DNA of 64,000 bases from Pirellula sp. (GCA_021300015.1 JAJTFB010000012.1:1-64000), one strand, 5' to 3'; positions 45,524 through 58,819 are shown, numbered from the stretch's first letter. Notes: generated by a model from the sequence alone, not told the origin. Program-made: numbers and translations.

Positions 45524-46627
45524 TCACTGCCTGACAATCCCCCGGACATGTTGCTCGTCGACCGGATGAATGATCCCAACCTCGGTGATGATCGCACTGA
45601 TGAGCTCGGCCGGTGTGACATCGAAGGCCGGATTGTAGACGCGTACATTCTCAGGTGCGGTCCTTTTTCCAAAGGCCAAGGTGATTTCCTCGGGTTTTCG
45701 CTGTTCGATCGGAATGTCCGCCCCGTCGAGAATCGATAGATCGAAGGTGCTCGACGGCGCGGCGACAAAAAACGGAACCCCATGATGCTTAGCCAAAACA
45801 GCCAATCCATAAGTTCCGATTTTATTGGCCGTATCCCCTCGCGCCGTAATCCGGTCGGCCCCAACAATCACATATTGAATCTTGCCCTCACGCATCACCT
45901 GCGCGGCCATCGAATCGCAAATCAACGTGCTAGGTACACCATGTTGCTGCAATTCCCACATCGTCAAGCGAGCCCCTTGCAACAACGGCCTGGTCTCATC
46001 GGCATAGACCTCGATCTCTTTGCCCTGATAGTGCGCCGTCAAGATCGCCGCCAAGGCGGTTCCAAACTCCGAAGTCGCCAATCCTCCAGTATTGCAGTGC
46101 GTAAGAATCCCACTGCCAGGTTCAAACAACGAAGCTCCATACTCGCCGATCGCATGGCACATCCGTCGATCCTCGTCGTGAATCTGGCGGGCTTCACGCA
46201 AAAGCTGATTGGAAAGCTCAAGGGCCGAAGCCAGATTGCTGTTGCGATCGATGATCCGTCGCATGCGGTCCAACGCCCAGAATAAATTCACCGCCGTCGG
46301 ACGACTCGTCGCCAAGTAATCGCAAAGCGATTTTGCATGCTCGAGAGACTCGCCAATCGAAGCCCGACGGCTAACCAAGGACTGCATCCCTGTGACGACA
46401 GCATAAGCGGCTGCGATACCGATGGCCGGAGCCCCTCGCACCCTCAGCGCGACGATCGCCTCGTGGGCCTCCTGAACGCTTCGAATCGGTACCATCTCTA
46501 CACGGTCGGGCAAAATCGTTTGGTCCAAGAGCTCGAGTTGCCCAAGCGTATCGCCTTGCCATCGGACGGAAACATAAGGGCTAAGGCCCTGCGGGGCCTG
46601 GGTTTGCTCATTCATCGATTCAATCAA
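45524..46627 (-). CDS. mtnA: S-methyl-5-thioribose-1-phosphate isomerase
   Basis: MtnA converts 5-methylthioribose-1-phosphate to 5-methylthioribulose-1-phosphate in the methionine salvage pathway. The 367-residue product shows RVRGAPAIGIAAAYA (near 62), the central LTHCNTGGLA and the GADRITARGDTANKIGTY region with the catalytic Asp, typical of the eIF2B-like fold. Start is uncertain: a TTG at 46627 and an ATG at 46615 are in frame with no clear ribosome site. No other salvage gene is adjacent. Confidence 0.95.
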   Translation of the reverse strand: MIESMNEQTQAPQGLSPYVSVRWQGDTLGQLELLDQTILPDRVEMVPIRSVQEAHEAIVALRVRGAPAIGIAAAYAVVTGMQSLVSRRASIGESLEHAKSLCDYLATSRPTAVNLFWALDRMRRIIDRNSNLASALELSNQLLREARQIHDEDRRMCHAIGEYGASLFEPGSGILTHCNTGGLATSEFGTALAAILTAHYQGKEIEVYADETRPLLQGARLTMWELQQHGVPSTLICDSMAAQVMREGKIQYVIVGADRITARGDTANKIGTYGLAVLAKHHGVPFFVAAPSSTFDLSILDGADIPIEQRKPEEITLAFGKRTAPENVRVYNPAFDVTPAELISAIITEVGIIHPVDEQHVRGIVRQ

Positions 46628-46660
46628 CAGCCTTTCTATAACCCGACTCTTTTGCCGTCC

Positions 46661-49600
46661 CTAGAACCCGACCTCTAGGATTCCATTCATGACCATCCAG
46701 TGCCCAGGGAACGTGCACAGGTAAGGGTAACGGCCGGGCTTGTCTGGTACCCGGAAGTAAATTGCCGACTCAGCACCCGGCTCGATGATGTCGGTATAAC
46801 AGATCACCGCATCGGACTCCGGCACATACTGCTTGAGATAAGCGTCCGGAGAACCGATCAGCCGGTTGGCAAGGTCCCCTACCCTATCGAGAGTATCGGG
46901 TTGAATCAATGCCCAGTTGTGCGGAACCACATCGGGATTGATGAACTTCAATTTGAGGATCTCCCCAGGCTTGGCTTGCATTCTCTTGACGGAAAATTGC
47001 AAGTTGTCCATCGCTTGAACCTCTATCTCTCGGGCTCCGTCGAGCTTCTTTTGCCATGGATTGGCCACCCTCTTGGTCAACCAATCGAGATCCTGCAACA
47101 TCGGATGGGGCAACTTTTTGGCGATCGCATCGCGAGCTACCAGCTTGGGGGACTCATATGCCCTATCCATCGCATTGACGGTTGCAAAGAGCTCGCAGGG
47201 ACGGGCCATACCAATGTGCAAAAGCAAGTGCAGTTGGCTGCAAAGCTGCAAATCGGGAATCTCAAGAAACAGACTCTTGGAATCCTCCGAAACAATCACC
47301 GAGCGGATATCGAGCACGTCGTGCCCCATCGCCCCTTGATGCATGACCGAGTACTCGCGAGACCCATAAGCAGGGGAATAGCGGTAGTTCCAAGCCTGCG
47401 CAAATTGCTTGCTCGCATCGTGGGCCGTCGCCGCGTCGAAAGCGCTCGAAAAATCGACACGCACCCCGTTCTCATGGACATGGAAACCCGTTGGCAGAAC
47501 CTCAGGGTTGCCCGTGTACCGAAGCCGCTCGAAGCATCCTGCGGCAGGAGTGTAAGTCCCCCAGCCATGCATGCCCGTGGCGTAAATCCAACCGTCTTGC
47601 GGGCGGACCCGCGCTCGATGCACCCCCGAACGGAAGTCTCCGGGCAATGGACTAAATGCACCTTGCCACTGCGTGCCAACCCGGTCCCGAAGCAAAAGAT
47701 GCATCGTTCCTGTACCAAACGACGTATGGACAATCTGGCCGTCGAGCGGACCGATCGTCGAACTGTGCACCTGCACCTGCCCACCGCTTGAATTGTCGAT
47801 TCCACGCGGAAGATAGAGCATCGGCAATTCAATCTTCTGATTCGGTCTTGGCCCCCGATACCCGTAAAACGGTGGCGGATCGTCCGCGTAACGAGCCGCC
47901 GAATCGACCCCTTCGCGAGATGGGACCAAACAGATCATCGATGTCGGAGTCCAATCTCCTTCCGAACAAGGGACCGTTAAACTGCCATCGTCGAGCAACC
48001 CAAGGCCATCGGGGTTTCTAAAGCCCGTTGCGATCACACGCGCCTTGAGACCCTCTGGACTGATTCGCACGAGTCCCTCATTGCCCGAAGCAAAATAAAA
48101 GTAACCGTTTGCATCGCGCTCCAATCCGCAGAGATAGTCATGCCCGGATGCCGAGGTGGTATAAGCGTTCGAGAAACACTCGTAAAAATCGATCTCGTCA
48201 TCGCCATCCAAGTCATGCAAACGACTGATCTGATTGCGCCCCAAGGTGTAGATTTTGTCTTCGTGGACAACAACTCCCAAGAGATGATGCATCCCGGCCG
48301 CAATCCGCTTCCATGTGGCTTGCTCGGTGTCGAGCCCCGATACCATCCACACGTCCCCCTGCATGCTCACGACCACCCCCCGGCCATCACTCATGAAGGC
48401 ATGGGCGCCCGCAGCGATCAACGTATTCCATGGATTCTCCGTCGGCAATTCGATCGTGTCGACCACATAGCCCGCCCTCCCCTTGCCAAGTCGAATCGGC
48501 GTCTGAAACGTCTCCGGCCATTGAGGCTTTCCACCCAGAAGAACATCTTTTTTCGGATGCTCTCGAGCCGGTGCGATCGTTCGCTTCCATCCCCCATCGG
48601 CATCAAAGCCCAAATGATCCAAGTACATCATGCCCTGATGCTCAACAGCGAAAATCACCTCTTTGCCACTGCGATAGATGCCCCGATAACGAGCCCCCTG
48701 GGCTCCCGGGACCAACTGCCGGAAAGAACCAGCCCAATCCCCAAGCGCCTGCTTGGTCCCCTCGATCCTGAATCCATCGATGTACCCATGCCGTACATCC
48801 GTGAATCGAACAAAGCCGCCTGTCCAAACGGCCTCGTAAGCCAACGTGTCGGTGTTGAAGCAGGCCGACGCCTCTTTTTCCCCAACGATGCGAATCGCAA
48901 CGGTCCGCGGTACCGCTTTAGCCTCACCGACCAAAACGTTGCTTTGCATCGAACCTAGGTCCACTCGGTTCCACTCGTCACCCTTCCAAGTCTCCTCTTT
49001 CTGATTGCCCCAATGCCCAAACTTGCCCCCGTCCAACCCAGGAAATGGCTCGACCCATGCCGGCCTGTTCTTCATCGCCGCAAAATGCATCGCTTGCTTG
49101 GTATACCAGTCATAGACTCGATCCCGATTCACATGCTCCTTGTGATTCGGATAGTGCTCAGCAATCAAAGGCTCGGTGGTCCAAGCAAACTTCGACGGCT
49201 CATGGGTACTGGCCGATCGTATCTGAGCCTCAAGACTCGCAAGGTCGATCGGGTCGTTCCCCAACCCCATGAGAAATCGAAGCAGATCGGCCTGCTGCCC
49301 CAAAGGCAACGTCTCGAATAGACCCGCAGGCATCAGCGAGCCACTCGGAGCAATCTGCTCGATCGTCTCGCGTTCCACCGAACGCTCCTTACGCGTCGCA
49401 GGATCCACAAAAATCAACGGCGAGGACTCAAGCGAAACGACATACCCAGTCCACACCTGCGAATCGTCCGTCTGGATCTTATAAGCTTGGTAAGCAGGTT
49501 CCTGGCGACGATTGGGCCAAAGCAAACTCTCGGCCAATTCCACCCCCGAACGCTGCTTGCCAATCTGAGTCAACTCCGGACCGATGATCCCCCCTGCACT

Positions 49601-49810
49601 GCCGATCCTATGGCATGAAAAACAAGCCAAATTCGCTCGGGTAAAAGCCTGCAACCCTCGCTGCGAATCCCCCCGCGATAGAGCCTCCTTGACCAACTGC
49701 TCGACTCGCTCCTGCGAATAAGCCACCTCCTGTGCCACGACCTCTGCACCCAGTTCCCAAGTGACCGAGCCGAAGAAGATAAAAATTGCTAGCAAAAAAT
49801 TCTTGTTCAT
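46661..49810 (-). CDS. Exported cytochrome c protein with C-terminal cupredoxin domain
   Basis: A 1049-residue secreted protein (signal [18 protein letters not shown]). A small cytochrome c domain follows with one heme motif CFSCH (63-67). The middle (about 200-780) contains beta-propeller-like strands ([14 protein letters not shown], then [11 protein letters not shown]) resembling planctomycete heme-binding dehydrogenase-type proteins. The C-terminus is a cupredoxin with [12 protein letters not shown] and a final Met, the type-1 copper ligand set. It probably oxidises a substrate and passes electrons outward, but the substrate is unknown. ATG 49810 or 49813 starts the signal peptide. mtnA is 33 bp downstream. 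Confidence 0.88.
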   Translation of the reverse strand: MNKNFLLAIFIFFGSVTWELGAEVVAQEVAYSQERVEQLVKEALSRGDSQRGLQAFTRANLACFSCHRIGSAGGIIGPELTQIGKQRSGVELAESLLWPNRRQEPAYQAYKIQTDDSQVWTGYVVSLESSPLIFVDPATRKERSVERETIEQIAPSGSLMPAGLFETLPLGQQADLLRFLMGLGNDPIDLASLEAQIRSASTHEPSKFAWTTEPLIAEHYPNHKEHVNRDRVYDWYTKQAMHFAAMKNRPAWVEPFPGLDGGKFGHWGNQKEETWKGDEWNRVDLGSMQSNVLVGEAKAVPRTVAIRIVGEKEASACFNTDTLAYEAVWTGGFVRFTDVRHGYIDGFRIEGTKQALGDWAGSFRQLVPGAQGARYRGIYRSGKEVIFAVEHQGMMYLDHLGFDADGGWKRTIAPAREHPKKDVLLGGKPQWPETFQTPIRLGKGRAGYVVDTIELPTENPWNTLIAAGAHAFMSDGRGVVVSMQGDVWMVSGLDTEQATWKRIAAGMHHLLGVVVHEDKIYTLGRNQISRLHDLDGDDEIDFYECFSNAYTTSASGHDYLCGLERDANGYFYFASGNEGLVRISPEGLKARVIATGFRNPDGLGLLDDGSLTVPCSEGDWTPTSMICLVPSREGVDSAARYADDPPPFYGYRGPRPNQKIELPMLYLPRGIDNSSGGQVQVHSSTIGPLDGQIVHTSFGTGTMHLLLRDRVGTQWQGAFSPLPGDFRSGVHRARVRPQDGWIYATGMHGWGTYTPAAGCFERLRYTGNPEVLPTGFHVHENGVRVDFSSAFDAATAHDASKQFAQAWNYRYSPAYGSREYSVMHQGAMGHDVLDIRSVIVSEDSKSLFLEIPDLQLCSQLHLLLHIGMARPCELFATVNAMDRAYESPKLVARDAIAKKLPHPMLQDLDWLTKRVANPWQKKLDGAREIEVQAMDNLQFSVKRMQAKPGEILKLKFINPDVVPHNWALIQPDTLDRVGDLANRLIGSPDAYLKQYVPESDAVICYTDIIEPGAESAIYFRVPDKPGRYPYLCTFPGHWMVMNGILEVGF

Positions 49811-49946
49811 CATCCAAGCCATGCGGGGATCGAGGAGCACGGAAGTTTGCATCTGTCCACAAGTTCCCTGCGGAGCTAGGACGAAGATACAATGACCATC
49901 GGAATCAAGGATTATAGTCGATTTTTAGGCTGGAATTTGGCTGATC

Positions 49947-50885
49947 ATGCTGCATCTGCAATCTCGATTTCTTGCAAACGCCTGGGCGCTAGCTCTGGCC
50001 GGTTGCATCGTCCTTGCTCTGTGCCCCCAAGCTTCCTGCCAACGCGTCGATTTGCAGCCGACGACAGACCCCATCCTCACGCCCCGCAAACTCGATCTTC
50101 CCAAGTCCCTCGGGGAGGTCGACGACCTTGCGCCAAGCCCGATAGCAAGTCCGACGGCCAGCGAACTCAAGGAGCTAAGCCAATGGGTCCGCTGGCTATG
50201 CCTGATGAACTTGCCCGAAAACGTCGAGGACACTCGCAAGTGGGGCAAGCAACGACGGGTCTGGGACGGCGTCGATATGAAGCTCGACGGGCTTCGCTTG
50301 GATACCAAACAGCGATGGAAGATGGCCAACGATGGGACTTGGTCTCGCTACCTGATCGAATTTGTAGATCCAGCCAAGGAACTTCAGGTTGAGGTCAAGA
50401 AGTTCGACGTCACCCCAGACGGCAAGCGATTCACGACAAGTGTTTGGGTCGTGGCTCCATTGAAACTCTTCGGTCGGGTCAACCAATTCGCGCGCGATGT
50501 CCAATTGATAAGCCTCTCGGCAAAGGCCGATGCGACGGTCCGTATGAAAGTCGACTGCCAAGTCGACATTCAATTGCTGCCGATCTCGTTCCCGCCGGAT
50601 GTGGAGTTTCGGCCCAAGGTCCTCGACGCATCGATCGAGTTATTGGATTTCCAGATGCACGAGATCAGCCAGATCCATGGTCAAGCGGCCGAATGGATCG
50701 GGGAAGGAATCGAGGATATCCTCGATCGAAAGCTTGCTGAGTATCGAGACAAGCTCGTTATCAAGATGAATCAATCGATCGCCAAGCAGCAGGACAAGCT
50801 TCGAATCTCCGCCTCGAAATGGCTGACAAGCTCGATGAACTTCAAGCCTAAGGCTTCGAAGACCGAAGATCCGAACGACGAATAA
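49947..50885 (+). CDS. Exported protein of unknown function
   Basis: The 312-residue protein has a signal peptide (about 1-31, LALAGCIVLALCPQASCQ) and a mature domain rich in beta strands near 130-210. A predicted helical tail spans about 245-300 (ISQIHGQAAEWIGEGIED, then DKLRISASKWL). I recognise no family. ATG 49947 is divergent from the cytochrome-cupredoxin gene. The protein probably resides in the periplasm or at the membrane. Confidence 0.7.
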   Translation: MLHLQSRFLANAWALALAGCIVLALCPQASCQRVDLQPTTDPILTPRKLDLPKSLGEVDDLAPSPIASPTASELKELSQWVRWLCLMNLPENVEDTRKWGKQRRVWDGVDMKLDGLRLDTKQRWKMANDGTWSRYLIEFVDPAKELQVEVKKFDVTPDGKRFTTSVWVVAPLKLFGRVNQFARDVQLISLSAKADATVRMKVDCQVDIQLLPISFPPDVEFRPKVLDASIELLDFQMHEISQIHGQAAEWIGEGIEDILDRKLAEYRDKLVIKMNQSIAKQQDKLRISASKWLTSSMNFKPKASKTEDPNDE

Positions 50886-50904
50886 ATCGCTCTCGAAGAC
50901 CGGC

Positions 50905-52344
50905 CTAGGTCTCGTACTGGACCTTACCATGCTTGCTGGCACGGCTGATCTTGTCCATCGCGTAGAGGCCCGAGAGAACAAACTCAACGCAGGAGGCTCG
51001 GATGGCCGGGTGCTCCGATGCGTTGACCTCAAAGGCAGTATCCCAGACCGGTGGCACATGCTTGAGCCGCTCGGCATAAGCCTCGCTAGGCAGCAGATCC
51101 CCGACCTCGATGCGCACCCCTTTGCTAAAGATCTCGGAGATCTGGGCCAACCCATACTCCTGCACGTACTTCTCAAAGACCACTTTGATGGCGCTGGCGA
51201 TGAGCGCATCGAGGACCTTACGCTCGGACATTTGATGCGAACCCATCAAGTCCAACTCCAGCTTGCCGAGCGATGAGGTTGCCAAATGGCCAAGATCGCT
51301 GATGCGGGGAACGGCGAGCGGTTCCTTGAGGATCACCGCCCGATGGCGCGCCGAAGCGATCATCGTGCGAAAATTCGCAAGAGAGAATCGTGCCGATACC
51401 CCGGAGGCTTGGTCGACATACTTGCTTGCTCGGGCTTGGGAGGTGATCTCTTCGATGATCTCCATCATGAAATAAGGGATCTGCACAGGATACTTGCCAC
51501 CCAAATCGGTACCCACCTCTTGCAGGAGAATCTCGATCCCTTGCTCGCGATCCTTCGGGTAGTGGGTCTGAATCAGCGAACCGATCCGGTCTTTGAGCTG
51601 CGGGATGACCTTGCCGCTGCGGTTGTAGGTGCTCGGGTTTGCCGAGAAAAGAATGAAGATGTCCAAATCGAAGCGGACGGGGTATCCGCGGATCTGAACA
51701 TCCCGCTCTTCGAGAATGTTGAACAATCCGACTTGAACGAGCTCATCGAGTTCGGGAAGCTCATTCATGGCAAAGATCCCACGGTGCATGCGAGGAATCA
51801 GACCAAAGTGCAAGGCCGACTCGGAGCTCATGCTCACCCCGCCGGTGAGCTTCGACGGGTCGATCTCTCCGATGATGTCTGCGAACTTGGTTCCCGGGGC
51901 AAGCCTCTCGACGTACCGATCCTGGCGATGCCACCAAGCGATCGGAGTCTCTTCGGGTGAATGCGTCTTGAGGAACTCCTTGGCCTGCTGGGTGATCGGG
52001 CGCAAGGGATCCTCATGGACAGGGACCTCGGGGATGTCCAGATAGGGGACATATTCATCGAGGAAACGGACCAAGGTCCGCATCAGACGGCTTTTGGCCT
52101 GCCCTTTTTCACCGAGGAACAGCAAGTCATGGCCGGCCAAAAGAGCGATGTTCAGCTCGGGCAAGACGGTGTCCTGATAACCGATAATCCCAGGATAAAG
52201 CTCCTCGGAAGACTCCAAAGACCGAAGGAAATTCTCCCGCATTTCCTCTTTGACGCTGCGAGAACGCCAGCCGCTTGCGATCAACTCGCTGAGAGTTTTG
52301 GGGTGGTTTTTTAAATCCGATGCGATCGATTCGTGCTGCGTCAT
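50905..52344 (-). CDS. MoxR / Mg-chelatase-like AAA+ ATPase
   Basis: The 479-residue protein has an N-terminal region then an AAA+ domain with Walker [10 protein letters not shown] (about 78-86), Walker B-like GIFAMNEL (near 190) and a sensor-1 segment ([15 protein letters not shown]). It resembles MoxR or magnesium chelatase subunit I ATPases, which remodel partner proteins. No vWA-domain partner is adjacent, so the client is unknown. ATG 52344 is preferred over the TTG at 52347. The gene is divergent from the uvrD-like gene. Confidence 0.82.
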   Translation of the reverse strand: MTQHESIASDLKNHPKTLSELIASGWRSRSVKEEMRENFLRSLESSEELYPGIIGYQDTVLPELNIALLAGHDLLFLGEKGQAKSRLMRTLVRFLDEYVPYLDIPEVPVHEDPLRPITQQAKEFLKTHSPEETPIAWWHRQDRYVERLAPGTKFADIIGEIDPSKLTGGVSMSSESALHFGLIPRMHRGIFAMNELPELDELVQVGLFNILEERDVQIRGYPVRFDLDIFILFSANPSTYNRSGKVIPQLKDRIGSLIQTHYPKDREQGIEILLQEVGTDLGGKYPVQIPYFMMEIIEEITSQARASKYVDQASGVSARFSLANFRTMIASARHRAVILKEPLAVPRISDLGHLATSSLGKLELDLMGSHQMSERKVLDALIASAIKVVFEKYVQEYGLAQISEIFSKGVRIEVGDLLPSEAYAERLKHVPPVWDTAFEVNASEHPAIRASCVEFVLSGLYAMDKISRASKHGKVQYET

Positions 52345-52545
52345 CAAAAATGTCCAAAAAGCTTAGCGGTTTGACCTAGTATCACTCCTTGGGCATCTTA
52401 GGGGAACGGTCAAGCGAATTGGCGGTAAATCCGCCGAGCACTTGGAAGAATCCTCCCCCTAGCGGATAATGCACGAAATGTCACGTCGATAGCGACCCGG
52501 CCCGTTCGGGCCGCTTTGGATCACCGCAGGAGGCTTTGTTACTGC

Positions 52546-54939
52546 ATGAATCAGATCTTGGATGGATTGAACGAATCGCAGCACCAAGCCGTCACACACG
52601 TCGAAGGCCCTTTGCTGACCCTGGCCGGACCTGGGACCGGAAAAACACGTGTCGTGACCCACCGCATCGCCTACCTTCTCGAGCAAGGAATCTCGCCCTA
52701 TTCGATTTTGGCCCTGACGTTCACCAACAAAGCCGCCAAAGAGATGAAGCATCGGGTCGAGAAAATCGTCGGCGATAACCCCATCTGGATGGGGACATTC
52801 CACGGCTACTGCGCTCGGTTCCTCCGACACTACGGCAACTTCGTTGGACTCAAAGACAACTACACGATCTTCGATGTCGATGATTCCAAAAAAGCTCTCG
52901 AAGAGGCCATCTCCCAAAGCGAAGTCTCACTGACCCACCTGAAGTTCGCCGACATCGCCAAAGGAATTAGCAACCTCAAAAACCGAGCGATCATCCCGGA
53001 AATGCTCCAGCAGCAAGCCCGAAACGCCGTCGAAATCGCCGTCCGCAAAGTCTATCCGGTCTACCAAAAGTATCTGCTCAGAAACAATGCCGTCGACTTT
53101 GACGATCTGCTCATGCACACCGCGACGATCCTAAGAACCAACGAGGACCTGCGCGCCGATCTTGACTCCAAACACCGCTACGTGCTCGTCGACGAATACC
53201 AAGACACCAACTTGGCTCAGTACATGATCGTTCGGGGACTGGCGCTCGATCACCCCAATATCAACGTCACCGGAGATCCGGACCAATCCATCTACGGATG
53301 GCGCGGGGCCGATATCGGAAACATCCTGAACTTCGAAAGGGATTACCCCGAACTGGCCATCGTGCGACTCCAAGAAAACTATCGCAGCACGCCACAAATC
53401 CTCTCGCTCGCCGACCAACTGATCGCTTGCAATGTCCACCGCAAGGCCAAGATGCTCATCCCGACCTGCCCGGATGGCGCCAAGGTCCGCTTGTGCTCCT
53501 ACGCATCGGCCAAAGATGAATCCGAAAACATCGCCGATCAAATCGCCAAACATCTGATCGAACAGACCGCCAAACCCAAAGATTTTGCAATCCTCTACCG
53601 CACCAACGCCCACTCGCGTCTCTTCGAACAATCCCTGATGCGACGCCGTATCACCTACCAACTCATCGGCGGATTCCGATTCTACCAACGGCAAGAAATC
53701 CGTGACCTCATCGCCTACCTGCGACTGGTCAACAACCCCGAAGACGATGTCTCCTTCAAACGGGTCGTCAACCTCCCCCCACGAGGACTCGGGGATAAAT
53801 CCCTCCGCCAAGTCACCGAACTGGCTCGCTCTCGCGATATCCCCATGCTCGTCGCCCTGCGGGCTGCCATCGACCACGGACTGCTGAGCAAAAAGGCACA
53901 ATCGGGTGCCCGCGAATTTCTCTCGATCTACGAAAAACTCGTACACCTCTCGGGCGAGTCGATCGTCGCGATGCTTACCCACCTTCTCGAAGCGACCAAC
54001 TACATCGAATACCTCGCCGGGAAAAAATCCGAAGCTCCCGACGAGAGCGTCAAGGAAAACGTCGGCGAACTGCTCTCGGATGCTCAAGACAAAGACGCAC
54101 TGCTGGGCCAAGGTGGAGGACTTCAGCAATTCCTCGAAGAGATCAGCCTCGCGAGCGACACCGACAACATCACCGACGAGAACCGTGTCACCCTCATGAC
54201 CCTCCACTCGGCCAAAGGGCTCGAATTCGATCACGTCTATCTCGCCGCCGTCGAACAAGACGTCCTGCCGCACGTCCGAAGCAAGGACGATCCGGCCCAA
54301 CTCGAGGAAGAACGCCGACTGTTCTTCGTCGGGATCACCCGCGCTAAACGAAACCTCCAATTGAGCACTGCGGCAAGCCGTGGCTTCGGCAATAGCCGCA
54401 TGAGCTGCCCGAGCCAGTTCCTGATGGAACTCCCCAGAGCCGAAATGTCGATGATCGACCACACCGGAGCAAACCCCAGAGACATATCCTGGTCGGATCA
54501 CCGAGACCCAGACTTTTCCGACTCCGACGACTGGGCCAACGACACCTCCGATTTCTCCGAGGATTGGAATCAAGACGTCCCCTCGGATGAAGGACACCCC
54601 AAGATCACCTCCAAAAGCTCCTCGAAAAACTCAACCAAACGAGTCATCCCCGCAAGAGTCGACCCGGATGAATACTCCCAGGACCAGGAACCAACCACCG
54701 AACCCTATCAAGCCATTCCAAAAATTAAAACCGGCTCGAGCATCGGTGCCTCGATCACCCTGGCCGGAACCCCTGTCGACCGCTTTGAAAACGGATGCCG
54801 AATCTCCCACCCACGCTACGGCCTTGGAAACATCCTCTCGGTCGACGGCTTCGGCCCTAAACGCATGGCCAGAATCTCCTTCGATAGCGGCGAAATCAAA
54901 AGCTTCCAACTGAGCAAATCCCCTATCGATATCATCTAA
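52546..54939 (+). CDS. UvrD/PcrA-type SF1 DNA helicase
   Basis: The 797-residue protein carries SF1A motifs: Q motif, AGPGTGKT (27-34), ALTFTNKAAKEM, VDEYQDTN, GDPDQSIYGWRGA, QENYRS and VTLMTLHSAKGLEF, with VGITRAKRNL near 605. It should unwind DNA 3'-to-5' in repair and replication. The tail after about 660 is long, acidic and Ser-rich, ending in a short hydrophilic Tudor-like segment (GCRISHPRYG). AGGAGG lies 12 bases before ATG 52546. The preceding DNA has GGCGG-TAAAT-CCGCC, a small hairpin near 52420. Confidence 0.95.
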   Translation: MNQILDGLNESQHQAVTHVEGPLLTLAGPGTGKTRVVTHRIAYLLEQGISPYSILALTFTNKAAKEMKHRVEKIVGDNPIWMGTFHGYCARFLRHYGNFVGLKDNYTIFDVDDSKKALEEAISQSEVSLTHLKFADIAKGISNLKNRAIIPEMLQQQARNAVEIAVRKVYPVYQKYLLRNNAVDFDDLLMHTATILRTNEDLRADLDSKHRYVLVDEYQDTNLAQYMIVRGLALDHPNINVTGDPDQSIYGWRGADIGNILNFERDYPELAIVRLQENYRSTPQILSLADQLIACNVHRKAKMLIPTCPDGAKVRLCSYASAKDESENIADQIAKHLIEQTAKPKDFAILYRTNAHSRLFEQSLMRRRITYQLIGGFRFYQRQEIRDLIAYLRLVNNPEDDVSFKRVVNLPPRGLGDKSLRQVTELARSRDIPMLVALRAAIDHGLLSKKAQSGAREFLSIYEKLVHLSGESIVAMLTHLLEATNYIEYLAGKKSEAPDESVKENVGELLSDAQDKDALLGQGGGLQQFLEEISLASDTDNITDENRVTLMTLHSAKGLEFDHVYLAAVEQDVLPHVRSKDDPAQLEEERRLFFVGITRAKRNLQLSTAASRGFGNSRMSCPSQFLMELPRAEMSMIDHTGANPRDISWSDHRDPDFSDSDDWANDTSDFSEDWNQDVPSDEGHPKITSKSSSKNSTKRVIPARVDPDEYSQDQEPTTEPYQAIPKIKTGSSIGASITLAGTPVDRFENGCRISHPRYGLGNILSVDGFGPKRMARISFDSGEIKSFQLSKSPIDII

Positions 54940-54982
54940 TCGAACATCATCTCAACGACCCAACCCAAGATTGCAATTGCCC

Positions 54983-56429
<1,447 letters not shown>

Positions 56430-56449
<20 letters not shown>

Positions 56450-57758
56450 TGATCCTCCCGCGGACTTGAAGCGTCCCGGAATTGTCGAGCCGCTGACCGA
56501 CCGGCTCATTGATCCGAAAGAGCAACCACCCAGCAGTCGCCGCTTCGTACACCGCCTCTTTGCCTACCCCAAAGACCTCTAGCGGTGCCGACGTCTCGGT
56601 ACTGACAAAGCCACCTAGCAATTTCCCTAGCGGCATTCGTCGATGGTACTCGTAAGTGATCCCATCTGGGGAGCTTTCCCAAGCTTCCTGATTCGCTAAG
56701 CGGACCACGTAGGTCCCCTCCGCATGGATCTCCACCTGCTCTCCAGCCTTTAAGAAACACCTCGCCAATTGCCAGCCTTTGGCACTATCCGTGTCGAGCG
56801 TAAATTCGCTAAGCCCAGATTCGCTGACGCCAGGTGCAATACCCTCGAGTGCCACGAGATTCGATTCGGGCTGATATCCGAAATCAAAGTCGTCAACAAA
56901 AAGCTTCCAGTCCCGCTCGACCCAATCCCAACGCGCAGAGAGCGATTTTTCGAACTCCTCGCTGAGCTTCATCGAATAGTCCAACGGAGCTGCCGATGCA
57001 CGCCCTAGCAAAGGCCCATAGACAGGATGGTTGCGAAGGTAGACACAAGCAGCCCAGCTCCAGACATAGCGGTCCATCCGGTTCTCTCGCTCGTTGCCGT
57101 ATCGGAGAATCTGCTTGATACTTGGCATCCGTTTGGCCGCAGTCGATTCCGCCAAACGCTTGAACCGACCCCAATGGGGAACCGAGCTCGCATTGCCCGG
57201 GATAATCCCCATGGTCAGTTGGTCCTCTTCCCAGCGATGCGTCCCCTCAATCTCAGCCATGCCCTCCATGAACCAAGGTGAGCCCCCCCCACCCAAGGCC
57301 CGATACATCACCCAATGCGTCGCTTCATGGAGCAATAAATGACGCCGGTAATAGACCGATGGCTGTTCTCGCAAGAAAACCTTGTCGGCGATCTGTAGGC
57401 CGTCCTCAAAGGGGGGGACTCCCTCAAGCAATCCCGCTTGCTCAAAAAGCTTTCGATCCCCGATCCAGTGGATCACCAGCGGCCATTTCCTGGCCGCCGC
57501 AGGGTCGATCGACCATTTCTGACACCAAGTCAAAAGCGCCTGATCGAGCATCTTGGGCCAAGACTCGATTTCCCGATCGATCGGCATGTCGGTGATGATG
57601 GTCCACTGGTCTTGGGTCAAGCGTTTTAACCCCAGAGCCGAATCGCTTTGCGCAAAGAGCCTAGCCCCTGCGATAAAACCAAAGGCGATCGCAAGGAGCC
57701 AACCAAGGACCCGTCTGCTGGTTGCTATCGCAAGGATCGCATCGGTCGATCTTTTCAT
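56430..57758 (-). CDS. Exported HExxH metallopeptidase-like protein
   Basis: The 442-residue protein has a signal/anchor (about 17-36), then a gluzincin-like site HEATH (H144-E145, H148) with a second ligand in WFMEGMAE (E165 or E169), as in peptidase MA-like proteins. The C-terminal about 130 residues form a beta-rich region (RCFLKAGEQVEIHAEGTYVV) that may bind ligand. Substrate unknown. It is 14 bp downstream of the Gfo/Idh gene and likely co-transcribed. Confidence 0.8.
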
Positions 57759-57772
57759 CGGTATCGCCTTGT

Positions 57773-58819
57773 TTAACGGCGCGATGCGATCAACTGGGCC
57801 TGGATATCCAAGGCCAATTCAACCGCTCCTGCAGCGTGATCAAGACTCAGCCGCGGGGCGCTCTGGCGACTCAATACGCTTTGAGCCATCTCGCCGATCT
57901 CTGCCTCGAAGGCATCGATATCGTCGGCTGCGGGTAGCTCGGGACGAAGCACTTGGCCATCGCGTGTGATGACCTTCAACGGCATGCTCTCTGCGGCGTC
58001 GCTGTGGGCTGCGAACTCAAAGTGAACCGTCGCATCGCGTAAATGGAGCTCAAAAGCGTGAGCAAATGGACGCCCAGGTCCGTCGATAACCCCCGAGGAA
58101 CTGCTGACGGCAATGTCGGGGGATTCAAACTCATAGAGCACGTGCACGTACTTCGCTACGCTCCCGTGCAATCGACCCACCGCATGCGTCGACTTGGGCT
58201 TACCAAAGAGCAATTGAATCCAATGCAAATCGTGAACGTGCAGATCGACCAACGGACCTCCGACTTTGTCAGCTTGATAAAAATCCGGTATCCACGTCGG
58301 ATCGGATATCACTCGTTTGAAATAACCGCCGATCGCCGGACCATATTTTCCTGAACGGACGAGCTCTGTGGCGTAAGCAAAAGGGCCCATGTAAGGCAAA
58401 ACGTGGGCAACAAGAGCCAGTTGCCCGGTCTTGCGCGAGGTCTCCTGAATCCTTTGGCAACCCTCGAGGGTCAACGCCACCGGCTTTTCGATAAACACAT
58501 CCTTGCCATGCTCCATCGCATAGCAAGCCGCATCGACATGCAGATGCGGAGGGAGACAAATGTCGATGACATCGACCTGCGGCAGCTTGACCAACGCTTC
58601 GAGCGTCTCGGCGACGTCCAAACCCTCCAACGATATCTGCTCTCCAGGAGGCCCAAAGTTCCCTTGGATCCCTCGCCAATCCCCTCCTCGCTTTTTGGGG
58701 TCCTTGCTGGCAAAGGCAATCAGATCTGCAAACTCCGAGCGCCGGTAAGCCAGCGAGTGGATCCAGCCCATAAAGCCAATTCCGACGAGGCCGACGTTGA
58801 CGCGATTCTTGTTCTGCAT
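57773..58819 (-). CDS. Gfo/Idh/MocA family oxidoreductase
   Basis: The 348-residue protein has an N-terminal NAD(P)-binding Rossmann motif GLVGIGFMG (about 10-18), ICLPPHLH, and the FIEKPVA signature of the family. The C-terminal domain has GGPLVDLHVHDLHW, where the Asp and His are the expected catalytic residues. No signal peptide is seen. Such enzymes oxidise sugar hydroxyls, often at C3. The neighbouring DUF1080 gene, 75 bp upstream on the same strand, supports a role in 3-keto-sugar metabolism. GAGAG lies 6 bases before ATG 58819. Confidence 0.92.
   Translation of the reverse strand: MQNKNRVNVGLVGIGFMGWIHSLAYRRSEFADLIAFASKDPKKRGGDWRGIQGNFGPPGEQISLEGLDVAETLEALVKLPQVDVIDICLPPHLHVDAACYAMEHGKDVFIEKPVALTLEGCQRIQETSRKTGQLALVAHVLPYMGPFAYATELVRSGKYGPAIGGYFKRVISDPTWIPDFYQADKVGGPLVDLHVHDLHWIQLLFGKPKSTHAVGRLHGSVAKYVHVLYEFESPDIAVSSSSGVIDGPGRPFAHAFELHLRDATVHFEFAAHSDAAESMPLKVITRDGQVLRPELPAADDIDAFEAEIGEMAQSVLSRQSAPRLSLDHAAGAVELALDIQAQLIASRR

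Noticed and set aside
53131-54597. 488-residue open frame antisense to the helicase
   Set aside because: It is a codon-bias shadow of the helicase; composition is biased and no domain or ribosome site is seen.
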